From an uncultured Collinsella sp. (lineage in GTDB: Bacteria; Actinomycetota; Coriobacteriia; Coriobacteriales; Coriobacteriaceae), in NCBI GenBank assembly GCA_900756945.1, contig CAAELZ010000053.1, forward strand, positions 1 through 18,215: DNA of 18,215 bases. Reading direction: 5' to 3'. This document shows, one piece after another, positions 8,011-15,135 of the stretch. Both the position numbers and the translations under genes were made by a program. The first letter of the stretch is position 1; each line of letters begins with the position of its first letter. The notes beneath the pieces are model-generated. The model was not told where the DNA came from, searched no databases, and worked only from the letters and a program-made list of their open reading frames with translations.

Positions 8011-8065
8011 ACTTAGCGCTCCTTACTTTGGCCCTTTTATACCCCATCGCTAGATGGCGAGCGTG

Positions 8066-8422
8066 CTAATCGTCGGGGGTCTCGATCTCGATACTTGCAA
8101 TGTCGAGTTCGCGGCCATGCAGCAGACGCACGTTGGCACCGCCACATTGGGGACAACGGCAATGGAAACGGTCGTGCTCAAAGACCTCACCGCAGTCCAG
8201 ACACTCGCTTTGTGGATGGACTTCCTCCACGGCAAGCTCGCAGCCGCGCGTGAGCGGGTCCTCGTCGCGAAACGTCTCCCACGCAAAGTCAAGCGCCTCG
8301 CGCACGACCTCGGTCATATCCCCGATACGCAGCGTTACCAAAACGGCGCGCGAGGCCCCCGCCCCACGCGCCGCGCGAATCACTGTATCGAGTATGCCGT
8401 TGACAATGCCAACCTCGTGCAT
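8066..8422 (-). CDS. hypA: Hydrogenase maturation nickel metallochaperone HypA
   Basis: A 118-aa protein that delivers nickel to hydrogenase with HypB. It begins MHEVGIV, with the invariant nickel-binding His2 next to the N-terminus. The zinc site is two CxxC pairs, C74/C77 and C90/C93, in CLDCGEVF...CRCPQCGG. Length is typical of the family. It starts 6 nt after the tatC stop, with GAGGAG at 8433-8438 inside the end of tatC, so it is probably translationally coupled to tatC. Confidence 0.96.
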   Translation of the reverse strand: MHEVGIVNGILDTVIRAARGAGASRAVLVTLRIGDMTEVVREALDFAWETFRDEDPLTRGCELAVEEVHPQSECLDCGEVFEHDRFHCRCPQCGGANVRLLHGRELDIASIEIETPDD

Positions 8423-8428
8423 ACCGAT

Positions 8429-9220
8429 TTACTCCTCGTCGTCCTCATCGTCCGAGAACAGGTCCAGACGGCTCACAAACAAGCCCTCCTTGCCCTCGCG
8501 CGCGGTAATGACCACGCGGGCGATGGCGAGCGAAACCTCGTAGAGCGAGAGCAGGGCGCCATACATGAGGCCCAGCGTTACGGGCGAGCCGTCGGGCGTA
8601 ATCACAGCCGAGCCCACAAGCAGGCCAACGTATACATAACGCCAGGCACTGCGGAAAGCAGCGTAGGACACGATGTGGAAGACGGACAGATAGAAGATGA
8701 TGAGCGGCAGCTCAAACGCCACACCAAAGCCGATCATAAAGAGCAGCTCCATGTTGACGTAGTTCTCCAGGTCGGGCAGCGCCGTGGCGACGGCCGAAGT
8801 CTCGCCGATGAGCCACTCAAAGCCCGCCGGGATAATGATGAAGTAGCAGAAGATGGCGCCCAGGAAGAACAGCACCGTCGAGGCGAGCACCGTGGGTACG
8901 ACCCATTTGCGCTCGTTGGGGCGCAGTGCCGGCAGGAAAAATGCCAGAATCTGCCAGATGATCATGGGCGTGCACATGACCACGGCCATCTTGATGGCCA
9001 GCGAGAAGCGCAGGCCAAAACCGCCGAGCGTGGTGGTGATGTAGAACTTACCGTCCGGCACAAACGAGCGGATGGGATCCTCGAGGATATCGAGCACCAC
9101 GGGCGTGGCAAAGTACAGCACGATGGCGGCGGCAAACACCGACACGACCACGATGGTCAGGCGGCGACGGAGCTCGCCCAGGTGATCGAAGAGCGGCATG
9201 CGCGCAGGTCCGATAGGCAT
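8429..9220 (-). CDS. tatC: Sec-independent (twin-arginine) translocase subunit TatC
   Basis: A 263-aa polytopic membrane protein that recognises twin-arginine signal peptides and exports folded proteins. It opens with MPLFDHLGELRRRL (8-21). It also has FLPALRPNERK with E103, a conserved signal-binding residue, and FGVAFELP with E170. About six membrane helices can be read. The C-terminus is a short acidic tail (SDDEDDEE). The start overlaps the tatA stop by one base (TAATG), and CCTCCC at 9231-9236 gives the ribosome-binding site GGGAGG. It lies between tatA/B and hypA. Confidence 0.97.
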   Translation of the reverse strand: MPIGPARMPLFDHLGELRRRLTIVVVSVFAAAIVLYFATPVVLDILEDPIRSFVPDGKFYITTTLGGFGLRFSLAIKMAVVMCTPMIIWQILAFFLPALRPNERKWVVPTVLASTVLFFLGAIFCYFIIIPAGFEWLIGETSAVATALPDLENYVNMELLFMIGFGVAFELPLIIFYLSVFHIVSYAAFRSAWRYVYVGLLVGSAVITPDGSPVTLGLMYGALLSLYEVSLAIARVVITAREGKEGLFVSRLDLFSDDEDDEE

Positions 9221-9810
9221 TACTCATCGCCTCCCTTCGGGGCGTCGGCGGCAGCGGCGTCGTCCTCGGCCTCGAGCTCGCGAGCGAGCTGGTCGACGAC
9301 GGCCTTGCGCTTGCGGGGACGACGGGCGTAGAGGTCAGCCGTCGTGGGCTCTGCCGGCTCGGGCTCGGGCTCCGGCTCTGCAGCAGGCTCGGGCTCGACG
9401 ACAGGCTTGGCGGCAGCGGCAGGCTCGGCGCTCTCGGCCTCGGACTCCTCAGCAGCACCCTCGCCCTCAGCAGCACCCTCGCTTGCGGCCTTCTCGGCAG
9501 CAAGACGGGCGCGACGCTCGGCAAAGGTCTCCTTCTTGGCGGGCGCTGCCGTCTCGGTGGCATCCTCGTCCGCATCGGAATCGTCGTCGGTCGTAGCAGC
9601 CTTCTTGGGCTTGACCGGGGCCGACGCGGCCTCGCTCACCGGATCGATTATCTCGGACTGAACAACGGCCGTCATCTTTTCCTGCGTCTCGCGGAACTGA
9701 CGGATGGCACGGCCGATCGTGCGGCCCATCTGTGGGAGCTTATCCGGGCCAAACAGCAAAAAGCCGAAGACCACGATGATCGCGAGCTCACCCTCTCCAA
9801 TACCAAACAC
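9220..9810 (-). CDS. tatA: Twin-arginine translocase TatA/TatB family subunit
   Basis: A 196-aa protein taken from the GTG at 9808-9810. GGAGG at 9816-9820 stands 5 nt upstream, and the family's short N-terminus begins there (FGIGEGELAIIVVFGFLLFG). No signal would precede such a helix, so the longer frame from 9855 is rejected. The membrane helix is followed by FGPDKLPQMGRTIGRAIRQF, the amphipathic helix motif. The N-terminal GEGEL also recalls TatB, so TatA and TatB cannot be separated by eye. From about residue 55 the tail is long and disordered, rich in Ala, Glu and Pro (PEPEPEPAEP), and ends with a mixed basic/acidic segment. It is paired with tatC. No second tatA/B gene is in the window. 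Confidence 0.92.
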   Translation of the reverse strand: MFGIGEGELAIIVVFGFLLFGPDKLPQMGRTIGRAIRQFRETQEKMTAVVQSEIIDPVSEAASAPVKPKKAATTDDDSDADEDATETAAPAKKETFAERRARLAAEKAASEGAAEGEGAAEESEAESAEPAAAAKPVVEPEPAAEPEPEPEPAEPTTADLYARRPRKRKAVVDQLARELEAEDDAAAADAPKGGDE

Positions 9811-9885
9811 ACATACCTCCAAGGCTCGATGTGAGTCGAGCCCGCACCGCGCCATTCGGCCGGAACTCGTCTATTCATTCGGTCA

Positions 9886-9919
9886 AGTATAGCGCCCGGA
9901 CGCCAAAACGTCCGAGCGC
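9886..9919 (-). promoter_or_regulatory. Possible tatA promoter with hairpin in the -10/-35 spacer
   Basis: Read leftward, TATACT (9886-9891) is a plausible -10 box about 76 nt upstream of the tatA start. The -35 position (CGGACG) is poor. The would-be spacer is filled by an 11-bp stem, 9892-9902 with 9909-9919, with a 6-nt loop and one G-T pair. There is no T-tract, so it is unlikely to be a terminator for the STAS gene. It could be an operator. The remaining 9920-9963 holds nothing I recognise. Confidence 0.35.
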
Positions 9920-9963
9920 ATCACAAACATATGCCAAACGGCACGCCCTTTTGGGGGCAAAGA

Positions 9964-10278
9964 TTATGCAGCGGTGATCGAAATCTCCTGGTCGACACCC
10001 AACAGCTGAACCACGCGCATCACCGGGGGCTGCACATTGATGCAGCTAAAGCGCTTGCCGTGGTCGACCGCGTGGTGCGCGGCGCCCACGAGCACGCCAA
10101 TGCCCGTCGAATCGATGTAGCTCACCTGGGCAAAATCGAGCTCAACGGCCTCGGTGGGCTGCTCAAGCGCCAGGTCGATGGCATTGCGCAGGCTATCGGC
10201 GTTAGAGATATCGATCTCGCCGGTTACCTTAATGGTGTAGAGCTCTGGCGTGGGGTTGGTTGAAATACCCAAATCCAT
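9964..10278 (-). CDS. STAS-domain anti-sigma factor antagonist
   Basis: A 104-aa single STAS domain of the SpoIIAA/RsbV type. These bind an anti-sigma kinase when unphosphorylated and release the sigma factor. GEIDISNADSLRNAI (20-34) and the phospho-acceptor loop YIDSTGIGVLVG with S57 match the family. The start is supported by AAAGGAG at 10286-10292 (7-nt spacer). No anti-sigma kinase or sigma factor is adjacent, so the partner is unknown. It lies 66 nt downstream of the aminotransferase and about 150 nt upstream of tatA on the same strand, so read-through is possible. Confidence 0.9.
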   Translation of the reverse strand: MDLGISTNPTPELYTIKVTGEIDISNADSLRNAIDLALEQPTEAVELDFAQVSYIDSTGIGVLVGAAHHAVDHGKRFSCINVQPPVMRVVQLLGVDQEISITAA

Positions 10279-10344
10279 GTATACGCTCCTTTACGTATCG
10301 AAAGTGCGGATAGTACTAGGCGCGGACTTGCGGGGCCCTACGCG

Positions 10345-11649
10345 TTAGGCGCGCTCGGCACGCGCAAGCTCGGCAGCGACGAGCTTGACAGCCAGCACCA
10401 GCACATCGAGCGCAGCCTCCAGGTCCTCGACCGTGGGATAGCTCGGCGCGATGCGGATGTTGGTGTCGCGCGGATCCTTGCCATAAGGCCAGGTGGCACC
10501 AGCCGGCGTGAGCTTGACGCCCAAGTCGGCGCAGAGCGCGGCGACCTTTTGGGCCGAGCCCTCGGGACCATCGAAGCTCACAAAGTAGCCGCCGCGTGGA
10601 TGCGTCCAGGTGGCGCAACCCGTGTCGCCCAGGCCCTCGGTGAGCTTGCGCTCAACGGCCTCAAAGCGCGGGCGCAGGAACTCGGCATGCTTTTTCATGT
10701 GCTTCTTGACCGCCTCGATGGTGGGAAGGAAGCGCACGTGACGCAGCTGGTTGAGCTTGTCGGCGCTAATAAGACCAGCCTTCAGGCGCTTGGAGAACTC
10801 GGCGATGACCGCGGGGCTCGCACCGATAAAGCCGATGCCGGCACCCGGGAAGGTGATCTTGGACGTCGAGGCAAAGGCCACCACGCGGTCCTCGGTGCCC
10901 GCCGCGCGGGCAAGATCGAAGATGTTGGCGAGCTCGTCGGTCTCGTCGTACAGGTCGTGCACGCAGTAGGCGTTGTCCCAGAAGATGCGGAAATCGGGCG
11001 CGGCCGTGGGCATCTCGACCAGGCGACGCACGGTGTCCTCGCTAAAGGTGATGCCCGTGGGGTTGGAATACTTGGGCACGCACCAGATGCCCTTGATGGA
11101 GTCGTCGTTGGCAACCAGGCGCTCAACCTCGGCCATGTCGGGGCCGTTGTCGGTCATCGCGACGGGGACGTTCTCGATGCCCAAGTCGGCGGTGATGCCA
11201 AAGTGGCGATCGTAGCCGGGAACGGGGCACAGGAACTTGACCTTCTTGCCGTCGTGCGCGGCCTCGTAGGCGTCCCAGGGCTCGCTGCCGCACGAGCCAC
11301 AGCGCCAGAACATGCCGGCGATGTCATGCTCGATCAAAAGGCTCGACGAACCCAGCACGAGCGTCTGCTCGGCGGGGCAGCCCAGGAACTCCCCTGCCAA
11401 CTTGCGTGCCGAAGGAATACCCTCGAAGCAGCCGTAGTTGGAGCAGTCGACGCTGCCGTCGTGCAGATCGGCATCGGCGTTGAGGATATCGAGCATGGGG
11501 CGCGAGATGTCCACCTGGGAGGGCGACGGCTTGCCGCGGGCCATATCGAGCGCCAGACCCTTGGCCTTGACCTCGGCGACCTCGGCCTTGAGCGCCTCGA
11601 TGGCGGCATCGAGTTCGGTGGTTTCCATCTTCTGGTAGATCGTCTGCAT
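10345..11649 (-). CDS. PLP-dependent aminotransferase, aspartate aminotransferase-like (subgroup 1c)
   Basis: A 434-aa fold-type I aminotransferase. Visible motifs are KYSNPTG (N196), WDNAY (D225, which pairs with the pyridinium nitrogen, and Y228), the Schiff-base lysine K264 in ASTSKITFPGAG, and a late NIRIAPSYP with the carboxylate-binding arginine. The N-terminal GLALDMARGKPSPSQVD and the CSNYGCFEGIP segment fit the aspartate aminotransferase family known from Corynebacterium AspT, often annotated as MocR-type aminotransferase, but there is no DNA-binding domain here. The likely reaction is aspartate plus 2-oxoglutarate to oxaloacetate plus glutamate; substrate is inferred. The start has AAAGG at 11658-11662 (8-nt spacer). 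TATACT at 11691-11696 (minus) may be its -10 box. Confidence 0.9.
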   Translation of the reverse strand: MQTIYQKMETTELDAAIEALKAEVAEVKAKGLALDMARGKPSPSQVDISRPMLDILNADADLHDGSVDCSNYGCFEGIPSARKLAGEFLGCPAEQTLVLGSSSLLIEHDIAGMFWRCGSCGSEPWDAYEAAHDGKKVKFLCPVPGYDRHFGITADLGIENVPVAMTDNGPDMAEVERLVANDDSIKGIWCVPKYSNPTGITFSEDTVRRLVEMPTAAPDFRIFWDNAYCVHDLYDETDELANIFDLARAAGTEDRVVAFASTSKITFPGAGIGFIGASPAVIAEFSKRLKAGLISADKLNQLRHVRFLPTIEAVKKHMKKHAEFLRPRFEAVERKLTEGLGDTGCATWTHPRGGYFVSFDGPEGSAQKVAALCADLGVKLTPAGATWPYGKDPRDTNIRIAPSYPTVEDLEAALDVLVLAVKLVAAELARAERA

Positions 11650-11690
11650 GGGTGCGACCTTTCGCGAAGCGGGACGTTGCAGTTCGTCTA

Positions 11691-11719
11691 AGTATAGACC
11701 GCCACCGCCGCAACGTTAT
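11691..11719 (-). promoter_or_regulatory. Possible aminotransferase promoter
   Basis: Read leftward, TATACT (11691-11696) lies about 42 nt upstream of the start, with a weak -35 of ATAACG or TAACGT around 11713-11719. It is in the divergent gap shared with the 84-aa gene. Only the -10 is convincing. Confidence 0.35.
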
Positions 11720-11798
11720 GAAGCCGTGATAGATTAAGTCCATCGCAATAAATTACGAATCGCCGCGCATGCCGGCGTGGGGCGCCCAAGGAGGCACT

Positions 11799-12053
11799 AT
11801 GGAGTACGGATTGTTCCAGGCCGAGGAATTCGGTGACCTGCAGCGCCTGGTCGACGGACTGTTTTACGACCGCCACGCCATCGACCGGCTTGACCTAATC
11901 GTGCAGGCCGAAATCGTCGACTTGGCACCCGACCTCATGGAAATCGTGAACCTTTTGCCGCCCGGCTGCTACGATCGCCGGTCGCTGTGCGACCAGCTCA
12001 ACTCCGCCTTGGCTGCCCACGGCTGGGGCGCCGTCTACGGAACGGTGGAATAA
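11799..12053 (+). CDS. Small protein of unknown function (84 aa)
   Basis: The start at 11799 is set by AAGGAGG at 11788-11794 with a short 4-nt spacer; the frame is open further upstream to 11769. The protein is acidic and mostly soluble, MEYGLFQAEEFGDLQRLVD...YGTVE. It reads as alternating short helices, with a Leu/Asp-rich middle (LDLIVQAEIVDLAPDLMEI) and no membrane span, signal peptide or cysteine cluster (2 Cys). I do not recognise a family. It faces away from the aminotransferase and stands alone between its own ribosome-binding site and a candidate terminator starting at its stop codon. Clear ribosome-binding site and G/C-ending codon use like its neighbours argue it is real. Confidence 0.75.
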   Translation: MEYGLFQAEEFGDLQRLVDGLFYDRHAIDRLDLIVQAEIVDLAPDLMEIVNLLPPGCYDRRSLCDQLNSALAAHGWGAVYGTVE

Positions 12054-12106
12054 GCCTCGAGGCCGGCGATTTGGCCCGCTTCCCGACCTTGGCGAGGCTT
12101 GTTTTA
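12052..12106 (+). terminator. Candidate terminator of the 84-aa gene
   Basis: AAGCCTCG (12052-12059, overlapping the stop codon) pairs with CGAGGCTT (12093-12100), followed by GTTTTA. The loop is long, 33 nt, and can fold further (GGCC/GGCC). It is plausible but not strong. Confidence 0.45.
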
Positions 12107-12300
12107 GGGCTTGTGGCCAAAAAAGGGCAAATATGAGTACTGTTACCTTTTTAGTAGCAGCGATTCTTGGTCGAAATCGGCAAAACTCGACTTGAAACTT
12201 CCTAATCACCGTCAGCTAGCGCCAAATTGGAAGTCGATGGTCACTCATTAACTTACAGTTCTTATAACTTTGTTCATTATTTTCCGCACCTAAAATGATA
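12107..12300. other. AT-richer gene-free stretch, candidate small RNA or dispersed repeat
   Basis: There is no credible ORF with a ribosome-binding site. Base composition is clearly lower in GC than the flanks, especially 12240-12300. TGAGTACTGT (12134-12143) is the exact reverse complement of ACAGTACTCA (12312-12321) in the loop/stem of the next terminator, so the segment is bracketed by a 10-bp inverted repeat. Inside, ACTTCC-T-AAT (12197-12206) can pair with ATTGGAAGT (12226-12234) with one bulge. The stretch 12337-12426, between the terminator and the nhaA stop, holds only a 10-bp direct repeat CGCCCGAATC (12369-12378 and 12392-12401). Confidence 0.4.
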
Positions 12301-12336
12301 CGCCGTTTGTGACAGTACTCACAAACGGCGTTTTTT
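12301..12336 (+). terminator. Strong Rho-independent terminator
   Basis: The stem 12301-12312 with 12319-12330 is a perfect 12 bp (CGCCGTTTGTGA/TCACAAACGGCG) with a 6-nt loop and T6 at 12331-12336. It points rightward, about 250 nt past the last plus-strand gene, so it either ends an independent transcript or shields the nhaA end from read-through. Confidence 0.9.
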
Positions 12337-12426
12337 GACCACTGGCGTGTCTGGCAGGCGGCAAGCACCGCCCGAATCCGCATTTTGAACGCGCCCGAAT
12401 CGGTTCTGGAGCCGGTTTTCGCGCTC

Positions 12427-13785
12427 TTACTCGTCCTTGGTCGCGGGGTGCTTGCAGATCACACTCATGTAGATCATGCCAAGCACGGCTGCGGTGACCG
12501 AACCGGCGAGAATAGCGGCCTTGGCTGCAAGAACCTCAAACTGGGCCGTCGGGAAGGCAAGGCCGCTGATGAGAATCGACATGGTAAAGCCGATACCGCC
12601 CAGAATGCCCACGCCGGCAATCATGTGCCAGTTGACATTGTGCGGCAGCTCGCAGGCCTTAAGCTTAACCAGGGCAAACGTCATACCAAAGATGCCGATC
12701 GGCTTGCCCAGCAGCATGCCAAAGTACACGCCGAGCGTCACCGGATCGGTGAGCAGCGTGCTCATGTCCACGCCCACTAAGCGAACCTGAGCGTTTACGA
12801 ACGCAAAGATCGGCAGGATCACAAAGTTGACCGGCGTGGAGATCAGACGCTCCATGCGGATAAGCGGCGGGGTCACGCGGTGCATGACGCGCTCGACCTT
12901 GGTTGTCGAGACGGTAAAGTCATGCTGGCCCAGGATGTGTGCCTCATCATCGTAGCGGTCATCGAGCAGCGGCAGGCACTCGCCCAGCCAATCGGTGAGG
13001 CTATCGAGCTTGACGCCACACTTGGCCGGGATGGTAAAGGCCAAGATGACGCCAGCAAGCGTAGCGTGCACGCCGCTCTTGAACATGCAGAACCACAGCA
13101 GCAGCCCCAGTACCGAATACGGGACAAGGCGGTAATGCTGCGTCTTGTTGAGCCACACGAGCGCGCAGGTCACAAGCGCGGCGGCGCCCAACCAAAACGG
13201 ATTGGGGCTCTGACCGTAGAAAATGGCGATGGCGGCGATGGAGATCAGGTCGTCGGCGATGGCGAGCGTCGAGAAGAACACGCGCACGCCGTTGGGCACG
13301 CGATTGCCCAAAAGCGACAGCACGCCCAGCGCAAAGGCAATATCGGTTGCCATGGGGATGGCCCAACCGTTACGGGCACCGGCATGGTTAAAGATCAGGT
13401 AGATGCAGGCGGGAACGACGACACCGCCCACGGCCGCCAGCATGGGAAGCATGGCCTGACGCGGATTCTTGAGCTCGCCGACCGTCATCTCGTACTTAAG
13501 CTCAATGCCCACCAACAAAAAGAAAATCGCCATGAGGAAGTCGTTGACGAAAAGCTCAACGGTGAGACCAGCCGTAAGGTTGCCCAGACCCATATACAGC
13601 GGGGTCTCCAAAAAGTGATGGATGGCCTCGTAGGCATCGGTATTGGCGCAGATGACGGCGGCGATAGCGGCGATCACCATGACGGCGGCAGAAATGGTGC
13701 CGTTCTCGGCAATGCGCTCCCAAATGTCGTGACGTTCAAAGCGCTTGCGCTCACGAACGTTGAACAGCTGCTCAGTTGCTGCCAT
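12427..13785 (-). CDS. nhaA: Na+/H+ antiporter NhaA
   Basis: A 452-aa inner-membrane antiporter that exports Na+ for H+ and supports pH and salt homeostasis. Family motifs are GWAIPMATDIAFALGVLSLLG and the ion-binding Asp pair D178/D179 in LAIADDL. Late helices include GKPIGIFG (with the conserved Lys) and GGIGFTMSILISGLAF. About 11-12 hydrophobic helices can be read. It is longer than E. coli NhaA (388 aa), mainly from a hydrophilic insert around WLGECLPLLDDRYDDEAHIL...RMERL in the second half and a charged N-terminus. The start has AAAGGAG (13792-13798, 6-nt spacer). It is transcribed alone and leftward, with ppaC upstream behind its own terminator. Confidence 0.96.
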   Translation of the reverse strand: MAATEQLFNVRERKRFERHDIWERIAENGTISAAVMVIAAIAAVICANTDAYEAIHHFLETPLYMGLGNLTAGLTVELFVNDFLMAIFFLLVGIELKYEMTVGELKNPRQAMLPMLAAVGGVVVPACIYLIFNHAGARNGWAIPMATDIAFALGVLSLLGNRVPNGVRVFFSTLAIADDLISIAAIAIFYGQSPNPFWLGAAALVTCALVWLNKTQHYRLVPYSVLGLLLWFCMFKSGVHATLAGVILAFTIPAKCGVKLDSLTDWLGECLPLLDDRYDDEAHILGQHDFTVSTTKVERVMHRVTPPLIRMERLISTPVNFVILPIFAFVNAQVRLVGVDMSTLLTDPVTLGVYFGMLLGKPIGIFGMTFALVKLKACELPHNVNWHMIAGVGILGGIGFTMSILISGLAFPTAQFEVLAAKAAILAGSVTAAVLGMIYMSVICKHPATKDE

Positions 13786-13800
13786 GGGCGGCTCCTTTCA

Positions 13801-13850
13801 CGGGAAAGTTCCCGTCTTAAAAAAGCACGGCCCGCCCAAGTGGCGGCGCC
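13801..13850 (-). promoter_or_regulatory. nhaA leader: small hairpin and possible attenuator
   Basis: Read leftward, a GC-rich region with the small stem CCGCC/GGCGG (within about 13825-13850) is followed by T6 (13819-13824). Then CGGGAACTTTCCCG (13801-13814) forms a short stem just before the nhaA ribosome-binding site. The stems are weak. It may be an attenuator or just leader sequence. Confidence 0.28.
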
Positions 13851-13993
13851 GCGCTCTATCGTATTACGCTTGCATCTAGCCTACCCTGCACGACAAGCAC
13901 GCAGGCGTGGCCGAAAAGCGGAACCACAGGTTGAACATTATTTGCTCAACGGCACGGGCGCGCCTGCCCAAGAGACGACGCAGCGCCGTGCAC

Positions 13994-14033
13994 AAAAAAC
14001 GACCGGAGCGCGGGGCGTCCGCGATCCGGTCGT
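13994..14033 (-). terminator. Rho-independent terminator of ppaC
   Basis: Read leftward, a 9-bp stem (13999-14007 with 14025-14033), one mismatch, then 5 more pairs (14009-14013 with 14019-14023) and a 5-nt loop are followed by T6 (13994-13999). It starts 20 nt after the ppaC stop. The remaining 13851-13993 holds no gene that I can support. Confidence 0.9.
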
Positions 14034-14052
14034 GGCGTTCGGTCAACTAAAC

Positions 14053-14976
14053 CTAGCAGGCGGCCATGATGGGGGCAGCGACCTGCTTCTTACGGGAGAG
14101 GACACCCGGCATCCAGACGCCGTCGTGCTCGTCGGCAATGCCCAGGCCCTTCTGAGCGGCCTCGGTCTCGCCCTCGAGCAGGACCTGCGAGCCCTCCTCC
14201 ATGATGTCGGTGATGCACAGGACAATGCCATCGGCACCCTTCTCGGCGGCGTAGGCACGCATGGCCTCGCGAATCTCGTCGATCATGCCGAGAGCACGAC
14301 TCTTGTCGACGGTCTCGTACTGGCCGATGAGCAGCTTCTTGCCGGCGGGCTCGAACATCTTGATGTCGTTGCCGACCATCTCGGCTGCGGTGAAGGAGCC
14401 GGACGGACGGGTGAGGAAGACCTCCATGCCAAACTTGACCGGGTCGACGCCCACCTGCTCGCCGAGCTTGGCGGCGACGGCGCGGTCGACATCGGTGGTG
14501 GTGGGGCTCTTGAGCATGAGCGTATCGGTCATCATGGCCGAGAGCAGCAGCTTAGCCTGGACGTCGGAAAGCTCAACGCCGAGCACGCCAGCGAGCTTGG
14601 TGACGATGGTGCAGCTGGAACCCCAGGGCAGGCAGATGTAGTGCAGCGGGCCGGCGGTCTCGAAATCGCCGATGCGGTGATGATCGACGACGCCAAAGAC
14701 CGTGGCGTCCTTAAGGCCGGCGACAGACTGGGCGGACTCGTTGTGGTCGGTGAGGACGACGAGCTGGCCGGCCTCGACGGACTCGATCACGCGGGGCTCG
14801 GCAATGCCGGCGTCGGCAAGCAGCTTGGCGGACTCGGCCGGAAGCTGACCAAGGGCGCAGGCCTCGTAGGTGTTGCCGGCATACTCAACCTGGTTGAGCA
14901 GCTGGGACAGGACGACGGCGCTCATGATGGCGTCGTTATCGGGGTTCTGGTGACCAAAGACAAGAACGTTTGCCAT
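14053..14976 (-). CDS. ppaC: Manganese-dependent (family II) inorganic pyrophosphatase
   Basis: A 307-aa cytoplasmic enzyme that hydrolyses pyrophosphate to two phosphates and so drives biosynthetic reactions. It is a DHH-family protein. The metal ligands are visible as H9, D13 and D15 in FGHQNPDND, D77 in TDHNE, the DHH triad D98-H99-H100, and D151 in MMTDTL. The C-terminal DHHA2 domain ends with the substrate-binding SRKKQVAAPI. Length is normal for the family, without CBS inserts. GGAGG at 14983-14987 (6-nt spacer) sets the start. It is a single gene with a clear terminator. Confidence 0.97.
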   Translation of the reverse strand: MANVLVFGHQNPDNDAIMSAVVLSQLLNQVEYAGNTYEACALGQLPAESAKLLADAGIAEPRVIESVEAGQLVVLTDHNESAQSVAGLKDATVFGVVDHHRIGDFETAGPLHYICLPWGSSCTIVTKLAGVLGVELSDVQAKLLLSAMMTDTLMLKSPTTTDVDRAVAAKLGEQVGVDPVKFGMEVFLTRPSGSFTAAEMVGNDIKMFEPAGKKLLIGQYETVDKSRALGMIDEIREAMRAYAAEKGADGIVLCITDIMEEGSQVLLEGETEAAQKGLGIADEHDGVWMPGVLSRKKQVAAPIMAAC

Positions 14977-15068
14977 GGATATCCTCCACTTGATATGTGT
15001 ACTTGGACGTAGCTATGGTAGCACGCTGACGCCGAACCTTATGAGACGGAAGGGTCGCGGCACAATTT

Positions 15069-15127
15069 GGGGCAAGCGCTGAGGCGAGGTCAGGGACGAA
15101 GCCTGTCCCCCTTTCACCACCTGCCCC
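15069..15127. repeat. Degenerate GGGAC/GTCCC hairpin downstream of the glucokinase
   Basis: The outer arms GGGGCA (15069-15074) and TGCCCC (15122-15127) enclose the inner arms GGGAC (15093-15097) and GTCCC (15105-15109). The minus-strand sequence GGTGAAAGGGGGACAG resembles the left arm at 3444-3464 (GGTGAAATAGGGACTG). It begins 8 nt past the glucokinase stop, with no T-tract. The rest of 14977-15135 shows no gene. Confidence 0.4.
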
Positions 15128-15135
15128 CGCACCAG

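Noticed and set aside
9360..9500. Repetitive sequence in tatA/B as a tandem repeat or CRISPR-like array
   Set aside because: It encodes the Ala/Glu/Pro-rich tail in frame, with no regular repeat-spacer pattern.
9811..9855. Upstream ATG extending TatA/B by 15 residues
   Set aside because: TatA/B proteins begin almost directly at the membrane helix, and the GTG at 9810 has GGAGG at the right distance.
9892..9919. Hairpin read as a terminator for the STAS gene
   Set aside because: There is no T-tract on the minus strand after the stem; treated instead as a possible promoter element.
12369..12401. 10-bp direct repeat CGCCCGAATC as an attachment site
   Set aside because: Too short, no integrase or tRNA nearby; likely chance.
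12880..15012. 710-codon plus-strand open frame
   Set aside because: It runs antisense through parts of nhaA and all of ppaC and across a clear terminator. Its composition (His, Gly, Asp, Val rich) is typical of a shadow frame.
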